Below, piece by piece: positions 50,607-59,541 of a DNA stretch of 64,000 nt (positions within the stretch are counted from its first letter, which is position 1; the number at the start of each line of letters is the position of its first letter). The stretch is from positions 124,001-188,000 of the forward strand of contig JAJRYT010000151.1 of assembly GCA_024275635.1 (NCBI GenBank). Direction: 5' to 3'. This DNA comes from Chloroflexota bacterium (GTDB lineage: Bacteria; Chloroflexota; Anaerolineae; Promineifilales; Promineifilaceae). The position numbers were made by a program, and so were the translations under genes. The notes under the pieces are model-generated. The model made no database searches and was not told where the DNA came from. It was given only the letters and a program-made list of their open reading frames with translations.

Positions 50607-52418
50607 TGTTGGCAGATTTTGGCGGTGGTTGGTTTGGTTTTGGGCGGGGCAGGAGTTTTGGCAGCCCAGGAGGGGGGGCGGCTGTGGCTGGGGGAGCCGG
50701 ATGTAGCGGCGTTTCCGACGGTGCGGGTGCCGCTGTACACGGCCGATTCCCTGGGCGCGCCTATCAATGACCTCTCTCGGCTGAGTTTGCGCGAAAATGG
50801 GATTCCGCTGGATGTGACGGTGACGGCCGTTCCCACCGGCCTTGACATCTTCTTTGTGCTGGACACGAATGCTGATTTTACAGTGGTAGACGACAACAGC
50901 GGCTTGACTAGGGCGGAGAAAGTAACAGAAAGCATCGTCCAATTTGCCGGACGCTTTATGAGCCGGAACGGTGATGATCAGGTATCGGTGATTGTGCCGG
51001 GGGAAGATGGTAGGGGGGGCCGTTTCCTCATCCAAAACAGATCCAATCCCGACATCATCGCCCAAACCATCACCGCCTACACGCCGGAACCGCTGGCCGA
51101 AACGCCGTTGAACGCGATGTTGAACCTGGCGCTTGAGCAGGCGGCGCAAAATGGCAGCGGCCGTTACCAGGCCATCCTCCTCTTCACCGACGGCGGGCAG
51201 TTGAACCGGCAGTTGGTCTTTGACGATTTAGCGACCGCAGCCCAGGCGATTGACCTGCCTATCTTCACCGCCATTTTGGGGGCGACGGCCGATGCCAATG
51301 AGCTGGCCAACGTCAACCGCCTGACCGAACCGACCGGCGGCGGCGCGGTTCACATGCCCGCGCCCGACGACGTGACACCCATCTACCTGGCGTGGCAGGG
51401 GCAGGCGAACCAGACCTGGCTGGTGTACCAATCACTGCAAACGAAAAACGGCCGTTACCCCATCACCGTCAACCTGGGCAACGTACGGGCCAGAACAGAA
51501 CTGGCATTGGCGCTGGCCGCGCCGGAGGTGGCAGTGCAACTGCCATCGGCAGAAATTCGCCGGACGGGGCGGGCGAACGACACGTCCCTGGCCGATTTAG
51601 AGCCGACCCACGCGGCTGTGCCGGTGGTTGTCAGTTGGCCAGATGGGATTCCGCGTCCGCTAACGGCCGTTGCCCTCCTGGTTGGCGGCCCCGACGGGCA
51701 AACCAGCGCCATCACCGAAATCCAGCCGGACGCCGCTGGACGGCTGGAGATGGATTGGGATGTTCAACTGGCGCGGGAAGGGATTTACCAGTTGGTTGTT
51801 CAGGTGGCCGACAGCTTGGGTTACACGGCCGAAAGCGAGCCGGTATCAGTGACGATCCTGATTGAGCGCCCCGACCCGCCCACGCCCACACCTGCGCCGA
51901 CGATTGTGCCGGAAACGGCCGTTCCTCCTCCCCCTGCCATTGCCCCCAATCGGCTGTGGCTGGCTTTGGGGTTAAGTTTGCTGGCTGGGCTGGGGGCGAT
52001 TTTGCTGTTGTGGCGACGCTGGCGGCAAAGCCGGACGCTGCCGGAGCCGGACGCCGCCCCCGCGCCGGAATCCATCGCGCCGGAGACAGCGCCGATTTTA
52101 ACTGGCTTACTCCCCGCCTACCTGGAAATTGAAGGCATTCAATCCCAACCGCTGACCGGGGACAACATCATCATTGGTCGGGATGAAACAATCGCCCAAC
52201 TGGCGCTGGACGGCCCCGGTGTCGCCCGGTTACATGCACGGATTCGCTGGCGGGACGGCCGTTACTGGCTCTATGATGAAGGCAGCGCCGCCGGTACCCA
52301 TCTCAATTTCGAACGGCTCGGTCTGGCTCCCCGCCCCCTGCAGGATGGCGACCAGATTCAAATCGGGCGGCTGCGGCTGCATTTCCGGCTGGGCGAACCG
52401 GCGGAGGAGGAAGAGTAA
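50598..52418 (+). CDS. VWA-FHA single-pass membrane protein
   Basis: About 606 residues from GTG 50598 (GTG 50589 and 50526 are possible). An N-terminal signal sequence (WQILAVVGLVLGGAGVLAAQ) is followed by a VWA-like domain (about 70-270, LDIFFVLDTNADFTVVDDN, ILLFTDGG) whose MIDAS DxSxS is changed to DTNAD. Then come Ig-like beta domains, a membrane helix (about 475-495, LWLALGLSLLAGLGAILLLW) and a cytosolic FHA domain (about 535-605, IIIGRDETIAQLALDGPGVARLHARI). The FHA Ser-x-x-His site is altered (ARLHARI) and STNGT is SAAGT, so phosphopeptide binding is uncertain. The topology puts the VWA outside and the FHA inside. Related to proteins around bacterial Ser/Thr kinases. Confidence 0.82.
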   Translation: MGKCWQILAVVGLVLGGAGVLAAQEGGRLWLGEPDVAAFPTVRVPLYTADSLGAPINDLSRLSLRENGIPLDVTVTAVPTGLDIFFVLDTNADFTVVDDNSGLTRAEKVTESIVQFAGRFMSRNGDDQVSVIVPGEDGRGGRFLIQNRSNPDIIAQTITAYTPEPLAETPLNAMLNLALEQAAQNGSGRYQAILLFTDGGQLNRQLVFDDLATAAQAIDLPIFTAILGATADANELANVNRLTEPTGGGAVHMPAPDDVTPIYLAWQGQANQTWLVYQSLQTKNGRYPITVNLGNVRARTELALALAAPEVAVQLPSAEIRRTGRANDTSLADLEPTHAAVPVVVSWPDGIPRPLTAVALLVGGPDGQTSAITEIQPDAAGRLEMDWDVQLAREGIYQLVVQVADSLGYTAESEPVSVTILIERPDPPTPTPAPTIVPETAVPPPPAIAPNRLWLALGLSLLAGLGAILLLWRRWRQSRTLPEPDAAPAPESIAPETAPILTGLLPAYLEIEGIQSQPLTGDNIIIGRDETIAQLALDGPGVARLHARIRWRDGRYWLYDEGSAAGTHLNFERLGLAPRPLQDGDQIQIGRLRLHFRLGEPAEEEE

Positions 52419-52426
52419 GGGGAAGA

Positions 52427-52496
52427 AGTGACTAAAGTTGAAAGTGGCTAAAGTGGCAAGTGAAGAGCCACTCATCCCTCATTCCTCATTCCTGAA
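52427..52496 (+). repeat. Word repeat GAAGTGACTAAAGTTG / CTCATCCCTCATTCC
   Basis: A third copy of the AGTGACTAAAGT word (52427-52462) is followed by GAGCCACTCATCCCTCATTCC, words also inserted in the pgeF gene (3023-3062). It fills the 82 bases before the HAD gene. Confidence 0.65.
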
Positions 52497-52500
52497 TCTT

Positions 52501-53148
52501 ATGAACATTTCAGCCGTTATTTTCGACATGGATGGCCTGATGGTGGACACGGAACCGCTGTCGCGGCGGGCGTGGGAGCAGGTAGTAGGCCTGTTTGGGG
52601 TTGTGTTGGATGATGCGGTGTACGGCCGTATGATCGGCCGCCGCTTTGACGAGAGCGCCCAAATGGTGCTGGACGCCTACGATTTGCCGTTAACACGCGC
52701 TGATCTGATGGCCCGTAAAAGCACGATTTTCGACGCGATTCGAACGCAGGGCGTGCCGGTTATGCCCGGGTTGCGGGAACTGCACGCCGCCATTGCCCGG
52801 CGCGGCCTGCCCTGGGCCGTCGCCACCTCCAGCCCGCGCCGGCACGCCCAGGAAATTTTGGCACAGTTAGCGTTGGACACAAGCTGCCGCGCCATCGCCG
52901 GCGGCGACGAGGTGGCGCGGGGCAAGCCGGCTCCCGATATCTACCTGCTGGCAGCGGAGCGGCTGGGCGTTGCATCCGCCAACTGCCTGGCGCTGGAAGA
53001 TTCGGTTCCCGGCTGCCAGGCGGCGGCCCGGGCCGGGATGGTGACAGTTGTGATTCCCAATGGCGAGACGAAAATGGCCGTTTTCCCCTGCGCTCGTTAT
53101 CAATTTGATTCGTTGCATGAAGTTGTCAGTTTACTCGACGCGCTGTAG
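52501..53148 (+). CDS. HAD-superfamily hydrolase (beta-phosphoglucomutase-like)
   Basis: A 215-residue haloacid dehalogenase-family phosphatase or phosphomutase. Motif I FDMDGLMVDTEPLSRR carries the nucleophile Asp; motif II is VATSSPRRH; motif III Lys is in GDEVARGKPAPDIYL; motif IV is EDSVPGCQAA. The cap and length fit the beta-phosphoglucomutase/DOG phosphatase subgroup. Start ATG 52501 by homology. Possibly cotranscribed with the histidine phosphatase 31 bases downstream; both handle phosphomonoesters. Confidence 0.88.
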   Translation: MNISAVIFDMDGLMVDTEPLSRRAWEQVVGLFGVVLDDAVYGRMIGRRFDESAQMVLDAYDLPLTRADLMARKSTIFDAIRTQGVPVMPGLRELHAAIARRGLPWAVATSSPRRHAQEILAQLALDTSCRAIAGGDEVARGKPAPDIYLLAAERLGVASANCLALEDSVPGCQAAARAGMVTVVIPNGETKMAVFPCARYQFDSLHEVVSLLDAL

Positions 53149-53179
53149 GATCGCCCCCAACCAAAACGGAGAATTTTTC

Positions 53180-53902
53180 ATGCAGTTGTATATCATTCGT
53201 CATGCTCAATCGGAGAATAATGCGTTGTGGGAACGCACTGGGTCGAGTAACGGTTGTATGCCTGATCCCGGTTTAACGGCCGTTGGCCGACAACAAGCCT
53301 CCATCCTGGCTGCCTTCCTGGCTGCGCCCGGACGCGACAGCGACAATCGGGACGGTTTCAATCTCACCCATCTTTATTGCAGCTTGATGGAACGAGCCGT
53401 CCAGACCGCAACCTGCATCGCCCAAGCCACAGGCTTGCCTCTGACAGCCTGGGAAGAAATCCACGAATGGGGCGGCCTCTTTCGTAGAGACGAAGAGACA
53501 GGGGAGAAAATCGGCCTACCCGGCCCCAATCGCGCTTACTTTACCGACAAATATCCCCCCCTTTTGCTTCCCTCTACTCTGAATGATGCGGGTTGGTGGA
53601 ACCGTCCTGCCGAACCATCCGAACAGAGGATGGCGCGGGCACAGCGCGTTTGGCGACAATTGTTGGATTGGCACGGTCGTACCGAAGACAAAGTCGCCAT
53701 CGTCACGCATGGCGGCTTCACGCAGTCGCTACTTGCTGCGTTATTAGGCCTTTCGGAACCGACAATAGTTATGGGAGAAGAAAAGGGTGTCTGGTTTGCT
53801 ACCAACAACGTGTCCATCTCGCGCCTGGATTTAGAAACAGACCACATCCGCATCGTTTATTTGAACCGGGTAGATTTTTTGCTTGGGGAATTGGTTACGT
53901 AA
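53180..53902 (+). CDS. Histidine phosphatase family protein
   Basis: A 240-residue phosphoglycerate mutase-like phosphatase. The N-terminus is YIIRHAQSENNALW with the phospho-accepting His; LYCSLMERAVQTATCIA gives the second Arg; and VTHGGFTQSLL carries the second His. An insert of about 40 residues (GGLFRRDEETGEKIGLPGPNRAYF) is not found in the shortest family members. Start is ATG 53180 with GGAGAAT upstream. Distinct from the one at 12.8 kb by sequence; substrate unknown. Confidence 0.86.
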   Translation: MQLYIIRHAQSENNALWERTGSSNGCMPDPGLTAVGRQQASILAAFLAAPGRDSDNRDGFNLTHLYCSLMERAVQTATCIAQATGLPLTAWEEIHEWGGLFRRDEETGEKIGLPGPNRAYFTDKYPPLLLPSTLNDAGWWNRPAEPSEQRMARAQRVWRQLLDWHGRTEDKVAIVTHGGFTQSLLAALLGLSEPTIVMGEEKGVWFATNNVSISRLDLETDHIRIVYLNRVDFLLGELVT

Positions 53903-53966
53903 AGCGCCAGACACTTTGCAAATGCCTGGCGCTTAGTGAGCGTCCAGAAATTAAATCCCGATTTGA

Positions 53967-54010
53967 GGTTATTGGTTATTCGTTATTGGTTGAGTTTTAA
54001 GCCAATAACC
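53967..54010. repeat. Hairpin of GGTTATTGG words
   Basis: GGTTATTGG (53967-53975) pairs with CCAATAACC (54002-54010) between converging genes. Same words as the hairpin at 28981-29018. Confidence 0.75.
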
Positions 54011-54043
54011 GGTAACTAATAACTGGATAGTTGCTTGGCAGCA

Positions 54044-55257
54044 TCATTCATACCGCAGCGCTTCAATCGGCCGTAAGTCCGCCGCCCGCCAGGCCGGGTA
54101 GATGCCAAACACCAACCCCACCGCCGACGCAAACCCCGTCGCCAAAAGTACATTGCTCACACTAACCACCGTGTTCAGGTCAATGAGCCGTCCGGCTACC
54201 TTCGATATCGTCCAACCCAGCAAAATACCCAAAATACCACCCAGCACACTTAAAAAGACCGACTCCAACAAAAACTGAGCCAAAATATCTCTTTTGAGCG
54301 CGCCGACCGCCTTGCGGATACCAATTTCCCGCGTCCGCTCCGTCACGCTCACCAGCATGATATTCATAATCCCAATCCCGCCCACCACCAGCGAAATCCC
54401 GGCAATCGCCCCCAGAAAGGCCGTCATCGTCGTCGTGATCGTGTCAAACGTTTCCAGCAAGTCCGATTGGCTAAAGATAGAGAAATCATCATCGGCGGCA
54501 TAAATAATGTCATGCTGGCGGCGCAGCGTTTCCGTGATTTGTTCAATGGCGGCGTCCGTTTGTTCTTCGCTGACTGCCTGGGCCGTTATTATCGTGACTG
54601 CTTTTTGGCCGTCGCGGGTACGGTCAGAATACAGGCGGCTTTGGGCCGTCGTCAGGGGGATGAAGACATTGCCGTCGGTATTGTTAAACCCGCTGCCCGA
54701 TTCTTCTAGCACACCGATCACTTCGTAGCTCACGCCGTTAATTTTGACCGATTGGCCGACCGGGTACGAAGTTTCAAACAAATCCGGCGCCGCTTCTGAG
54801 CCAAGCACAGCAACCCGCGCCTTTATGTCCAGGTCTTGCTGCGTTAATCCAGCGCCGCTTTGGAATTCGCCCAGGTTGTTCATTGCCAGGTAGTTGGCCG
54901 TTACCCCAGCCACTGTCGTCTGGCTGGAATTGCCGCTGAACACAACTTCCTGATTACCTGTAACCATTGCCGACACATCCGCCAGCGCCGGGGTGTTGAG
55001 CGAGTCGGCCAGCGCGGCTATGTCGGCATTGCTCAGGGTCAGGTAGCCGCCGCTGTTTTCGCCGTCGGTGGTGATCGTCAGTAGATTGGTTACAAAGGAT
55101 TGGATTTCACCGGTGATCGTTTCGCTGAAGCCGTTGCCGATGGACATGAGGGCAATGACGGCCGCAACGCCAATGATCACGCCCAACATCGTCAGCGCGG
55201 CCCGCAGTTTATTCGCTATCAGGCTGTCCAGCGCCGTTAAAAAGCTCTCTGAAAGGT

Positions 55258-55261
<4 letters not shown>
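54044..55261 (-). CDS. MacB/FtsX-family ABC transporter permease
   Basis: The 405-residue permease has an N-terminal membrane helix (about 19-42, ANKLRAALTMLGVIIGVAAVIALMSIGNG), a large extracytoplasmic MacB periplasmic-core domain (about 50-245), and three C-terminal helices (about 285-390, GIMNIMLVSVTERTREIGI is the coupling region). MacB-type transporters work without carrying substrate through the membrane channel; they act as mechanotransmitters. It overlaps the ATPase gene by four bases and is the last gene of the exporter operon. Confidence 0.92.
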
Positions 55262-55935
<674 letters not shown>

Positions 55936-55939
55936 GGTG

Positions 55940-57604
55940 TTAACCTCCGAACGGCGGGCGGCGGCCTTCATTGTCGCTGCCGGGACCGAATGATTGGGTG
56001 GGCAGGGCGTTCCCCACCAATAATTGATCGCCTTCTGCCAACCCATCAATGATTTGGGTGTAACGGCCGTCACGCAGACCAATGGAGACGGCCGTTTCCG
56101 TCATCGTTTGCCGGCCGCTGCTGTCCGTCGTTACCAGATTGACACTGTACGTCCCTTTTTCCCGGTCGGCATTGATGGCCGCATTGGGAACCAGCAGAAT
56201 ATCGCTGTAATCGGCCGTGGCCAGACTGGCGTCGGCCGTCATGCCTACCCGAATAGGCAAATCCGTCTCGTCCAAGTTCAGGAACACATCATAGGTCACC
56301 AGGGCGCTGAACGTTGCGTTAGCCTGCGGCGCAATGGACATCACTTCGCCTGCGATTTCTTCGTCCGGCCAGGTTTCCAGCGTGATAACGGCCGTCTGCC
56401 CTACGCGAATATCGCCGATATCCACCTCGTCCACTGCCAGAACCAGTTCCAGGCTGCTGCTGTCCACCATTTCCACCAGAATGCCGTTAGCCAGTTCGCC
56501 TTCGTTGACGTGAACGGCCGTGACCACCCCCGCAAACGGCGCCGCCAGCGTCGCTTCAGCCAGGTTATTTTCTGCCCGCTGCAAACTGATTCGCGCCTGT
56601 TCCACAGCCACGTCCATTTGCGTTATTTGGGAATCAGACGGGCCGCGCTGGAGCTTATCCAGATTGGCTTTCGCCTGGGCCAGTGTCGCTTTCGCTGCGG
56701 CAATTTGCGCCTCCGTCGCCCCGCGCAAGAGTAAATCAAGCTGGGCTTGAGAGGCGTCCCGCTGGGCCGCCGCCAGCGCCAGGCTGGCCTGCGCCGCCGC
56801 AATGCTGTTCGCATCCCCATCTATCAGAGTGTCATACGCTTCTTGCGCCGCCGCTAGAGCGGCATTCGCCTGAACCGCGCCCACCCGCGCCGCGTACTCC
56901 ATATCCGCCAGGCGGCCCTCCCCGATAAATCGGTTTGGCTCCATGACCAAAATCGTGCTGTGCTGTTCCGCCGCCTGCGTCGCCTCCTTTTGCGCCAGTT
57001 CCAGTTCAATGACGGCCGCTTGAATTTCTTCGGCGTTGGCGTCGGCCTGTAAATCGTCCAGCCGCGCCGCCGCGGCCACGATATCCGCATTGGCCGCCCG
57101 GACATTGGCTTCAACCGCGGTGATTTCATCCTCATTGGGGTCGTCCAGCAAATCATTAAGCGCCGCCTGGGCGCTGGCCACATTCGCTTCGGCCGCGGCG
57201 ATATCTGACACTGAAGCAGAAGCCAGTAATGTCGCCAGGTTAGCTTCTTGAATGGCTAATGATTGTTGAGCGGAGACGACGGCGCGCTCTAATTCGGCCG
57301 TGTCCAACTGGAGAAGCGGGTCGCCAGCCTGCACTGCATCGCCAACGGCTGCATAGATGGCCGCTACTTCGCCAGAACTGCCCAGCATCAACCGCGCCTC
57401 CCGCCCCGCTTCTATCTGCCCGCTGGCCGTTGCGTTGATGGCTAAATCACCCTTAAACGTGGTCACAATATCGCCAGTTTCCGCCTGAGCGGCGGCGGCG
57501 CGGTTCTGGCCCAGGGCGCGCACTCCCAGAAAGATGATGACCAGAACGGCAAGTATCCCGCTGCCGATCCAACCCCATTTTGTCCGTTTTTTCTTCGTAT
57601 CCAT
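55940..57604 (-). CDS. Efflux periplasmic adaptor subunit (HlyD/MacA-like), second copy
   Basis: The 554-residue protein has an N-terminal anchor (KWGWIGSGILAVLVIIFLG), a lipoyl-type domain split by a very long Ala-rich helical hairpin (about 95-335, coiled coil), a second lipoyl part (AAPFAGVVTAVHVNEGEL), a beta-barrel domain and a C-terminal membrane-proximal domain ending in LPTQSFGPGSDNEGRRPPFG. It bridges MacB-type permease to the cell envelope. Start chosen at ATG 57604. It is paralogous to the next gene and shares the ending. Confidence 0.9.
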   Translation of the reverse strand: MDTKKKRTKWGWIGSGILAVLVIIFLGVRALGQNRAAAAQAETGDIVTTFKGDLAINATASGQIEAGREARLMLGSSGEVAAIYAAVGDAVQAGDPLLQLDTAELERAVVSAQQSLAIQEANLATLLASASVSDIAAAEANVASAQAALNDLLDDPNEDEITAVEANVRAANADIVAAAARLDDLQADANAEEIQAAVIELELAQKEATQAAEQHSTILVMEPNRFIGEGRLADMEYAARVGAVQANAALAAAQEAYDTLIDGDANSIAAAQASLALAAAQRDASQAQLDLLLRGATEAQIAAAKATLAQAKANLDKLQRGPSDSQITQMDVAVEQARISLQRAENNLAEATLAAPFAGVVTAVHVNEGELANGILVEMVDSSSLELVLAVDEVDIGDIRVGQTAVITLETWPDEEIAGEVMSIAPQANATFSALVTYDVFLNLDETDLPIRVGMTADASLATADYSDILLVPNAAINADREKGTYSVNLVTTDSSGRQTMTETAVSIGLRDGRYTQIIDGLAEGDQLLVGNALPTQSFGPGSDNEGRRPPFGG

Positions 57605-57646
57605 ATTTTCAATTCCTGTTTTCGTTTTGTCTTTCATCACACTAAG

Positions 57647-57683
57647 TCATCCTCCCGGAGGTTCGCAACCTCCGGGAGGATGA
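57647..57683. repeat. GGAGGTT inverted-repeat family, copy 4 (perfect hairpin)
   Basis: A perfect 17-bp stem, TCATCCTCCCGGAGGTT (57647-57663) with its complement (57667-57683), and a 3-base loop, between the two adaptor genes. Confidence 0.85.
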
Positions 57684-57696
57684 GCAGTCTTTCATC

Positions 57697-59289
57697 TTAA
57701 TTGCCGCCGCCGAAAGGAGGCCGCCGTCCGCCGTCTTCACCTGGCCCAAATGATTGCGTGGGCAGGTTGTTGCCGATGAGCAGTTTGTCGCCGGGGTTGA
57801 GGCCGCTGGTGATTTCGGTGTACTGCCCGTCGCGGGCGCCAATGGTCACTGGGGTTTCTTGCGCGGCGTCGCCGTTGACCAGGGTGACGCTGTAGGTTCC
57901 TTTTTCGCGGTCGGCGTTGATGGCCTGGTTGGGAACCAGCAGCGCATCTGTTTTTTGGGCGGTGATCAGGTTGGCGTTGGCCGTCATGCCCACGCGCACT
58001 GGTAAATCGGTTTCGCCCAGGCTGAGATGAACGTCGTAATTAACCAGGGCGCTGTTCCCGGCTGTGGCGCTGGGGGCGATGGTTAAAACCTCGCTGGCGA
58101 TCTCAACGTCCGGCCAGGTTTCTAGGGTGATGGCGGCCGTTTGCCCGGCGAATAAACTGCCAATATCCACTTCGTCTACTTCTAGGATGACTTCCAGGTT
58201 GGCGGTGTTGACCAGTTCCACAACGGCGCCGCTGGCAAATTCGCCTTCGCTGACGTGAACGGCCGTTACCACCCCCGCAAACGGAGCCGTAATCGTTGCC
58301 GCCGCCAGCGCATCCTCCGCATCGGCCAGCGCCAGGCGGGCCTGTTCCACTTCCGCCTCAGCGATAGCTACTGCTTCCGTCGTGGGGCCGTCAACCAGGC
58401 CGGTCAAGGCTGCCAGCGCCTGGGCCAATTGGGCCTGGGCGGCGGCGATTTGCGCTTCCGTTGCACCGGCCGTTTGCAAATTCAAGTCTGCCTGGCGGCC
58501 ATCCAACCGGGCGGCGGCCGACGAAACGCTGCCCTGGGCTGCTGTCGTGTCTGGCCCGTCCTGCAGCGCATCGAGCCGGGCCTGCGCCGAAGCTACCGCC
58601 TGGTTAGCCGACAACAACGCGGTATGGGTGGCTTCATCAGCCAGTTCATCATTCGCTTCCTGGGCATTCTTTTGCTGTAACTGCGTCGCCAGCAGCGCCG
58701 CCTCCGCCGCTGCGATTTGTGATTCTGTGATTGAATCTTGCGCGGTTCCTAACTGTGCGGCGGCTGAGGAGAGGGAGGCTTGCGCGGCGCGCACGTTGGC
58801 TTCGGACGCGGCCAACTCGACTGCGGCTGGCCCGTCTAACAGGTCATCTAAATTGGCCTGGGCGCTGGCAACGGCCGCTTCGGCTGAAGTGACGTCGGCG
58901 GCATTGGGTTCTTCCAGCAGGTTGGCTAGATTGGCTTCTTGCAGGCGCAGGTTTTGTTCGGTTGCGGCCACGTTCCAGGTCAGGTTGTCGCTGTCCAGCC
59001 GGATCAGCACATCGCCAGCCTTGACCGCGTCGCCGACGCGCACGTGAACCTGTTTCACGCGGCCGGGCGTTTTAACGGAGAGCGCGGCCGATTGGCGGGC
59101 GGTGACTTGCCCGCTGGCGCTGGCGCTGGCGGCTAAATCGCCGATGAAGGCGGTGACGATTTCGCTGTCTTGGGCGGCGGCCCGGGCCTGGGTGGAACGG
59201 CCGTTCATAATCAAGCCCGCCGCAATCGCCAGCGCCATCACGCCGCCGACTATCCAATAAATTCGTTTCCGCTTCTTATCTTGCTGCAT
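57697..59289 (-). CDS. Efflux periplasmic adaptor subunit (HlyD/MacA-like), first copy
   Basis: The 530-residue protein repeats the architecture of its neighbour: N-terminal anchor (RIYWIVGGVMALAIAAGLIM), lipoyl domain flanking a long Ala/Gln-rich coiled coil (about 105-325), FAGVVTAVHVSEGEF, beta-barrel, and a C-terminus ending LPTQSFGPGEDGGRRPPFGG. It starts at ATG 59289 with a TAGGAG ribosome-binding site. Having two adaptors in a row before one ATPase-permease pair suggests a hetero-assembly or a recent duplication. The operon is therefore adaptor-adaptor-ATPase-permease. No TolC-like outer-membrane gene is present, as expected in a lineage thought to lack a typical outer membrane. Confidence 0.9.
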   Translation of the reverse strand: MQQDKKRKRIYWIVGGVMALAIAAGLIMNGRSTQARAAAQDSEIVTAFIGDLAASASASGQVTARQSAALSVKTPGRVKQVHVRVGDAVKAGDVLIRLDSDNLTWNVAATEQNLRLQEANLANLLEEPNAADVTSAEAAVASAQANLDDLLDGPAAVELAASEANVRAAQASLSSAAAQLGTAQDSITESQIAAAEAALLATQLQQKNAQEANDELADEATHTALLSANQAVASAQARLDALQDGPDTTAAQGSVSSAAARLDGRQADLNLQTAGATEAQIAAAQAQLAQALAALTGLVDGPTTEAVAIAEAEVEQARLALADAEDALAAATITAPFAGVVTAVHVSEGEFASGAVVELVNTANLEVILEVDEVDIGSLFAGQTAAITLETWPDVEIASEVLTIAPSATAGNSALVNYDVHLSLGETDLPVRVGMTANANLITAQKTDALLVPNQAINADREKGTYSVTLVNGDAAQETPVTIGARDGQYTEITSGLNPGDKLLIGNNLPTQSFGPGEDGGRRPPFGGGN

Positions 59290-59325
59290 ATGCTCAACTC
59301 CTAACGGTTTTATCTCTATGTGAAT

Positions 59326-59366
59326 AAACCTCCGGGAGGTTCGTTGGAGAAGCCTCCCGGAGGTTT
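59326..59366. repeat. GGAGGTT inverted-repeat family, copy 5
   Basis: AAACCTCCGGGAGG (59326-59339) pairs perfectly with CCTCCCGGAGGTTT (59353-59366). It lies upstream of the exporter operon, in the divergent spacer with mtaB. Confidence 0.85.
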
Positions 59367-59505
59367 CGACGCGCGATTTACCGAATCGCGTTACAGACTT
59401 CCAATCAACCAAATTCTACGCCGCAAATCTGCATAAGTTATGCAGAGCGCCTGCAATTTGTTAGCAAAGATGCAGGGGGCAAGGAGGCAAAGTCACTCGG
59501 CCACT

Positions 59506-59535
59506 TTGCCACTTTGCCCTCTTGCAGGCTACAAT
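59506..59535 (+). promoter_or_regulatory. Promoter of mtaB, leaderless start
   Basis: TTGCCA (59506-59511) and TACAAT (59530-59535) are separated by 18 bp. The -10 box ends six bases before the ATG at 59542, so the mRNA should start at or near the start codon. No Shine-Dalgarno sequence is seen. Confidence 0.6.
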
Positions 59536-59541
59536 GGGCGC

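Noticed and set aside
50373-51149. Minus-strand frame of 258 codons opposite the VWA-FHA gene
   Set aside because: No start signal or domain; the plus-strand gene has a signal peptide and two domains.
57647-59366. GGAGGTT hairpins as insertion sequence ends or a MITE
   Set aside because: No flanking direct duplications or transposase remnants are visible; they are kept as an intergenic repeat family.
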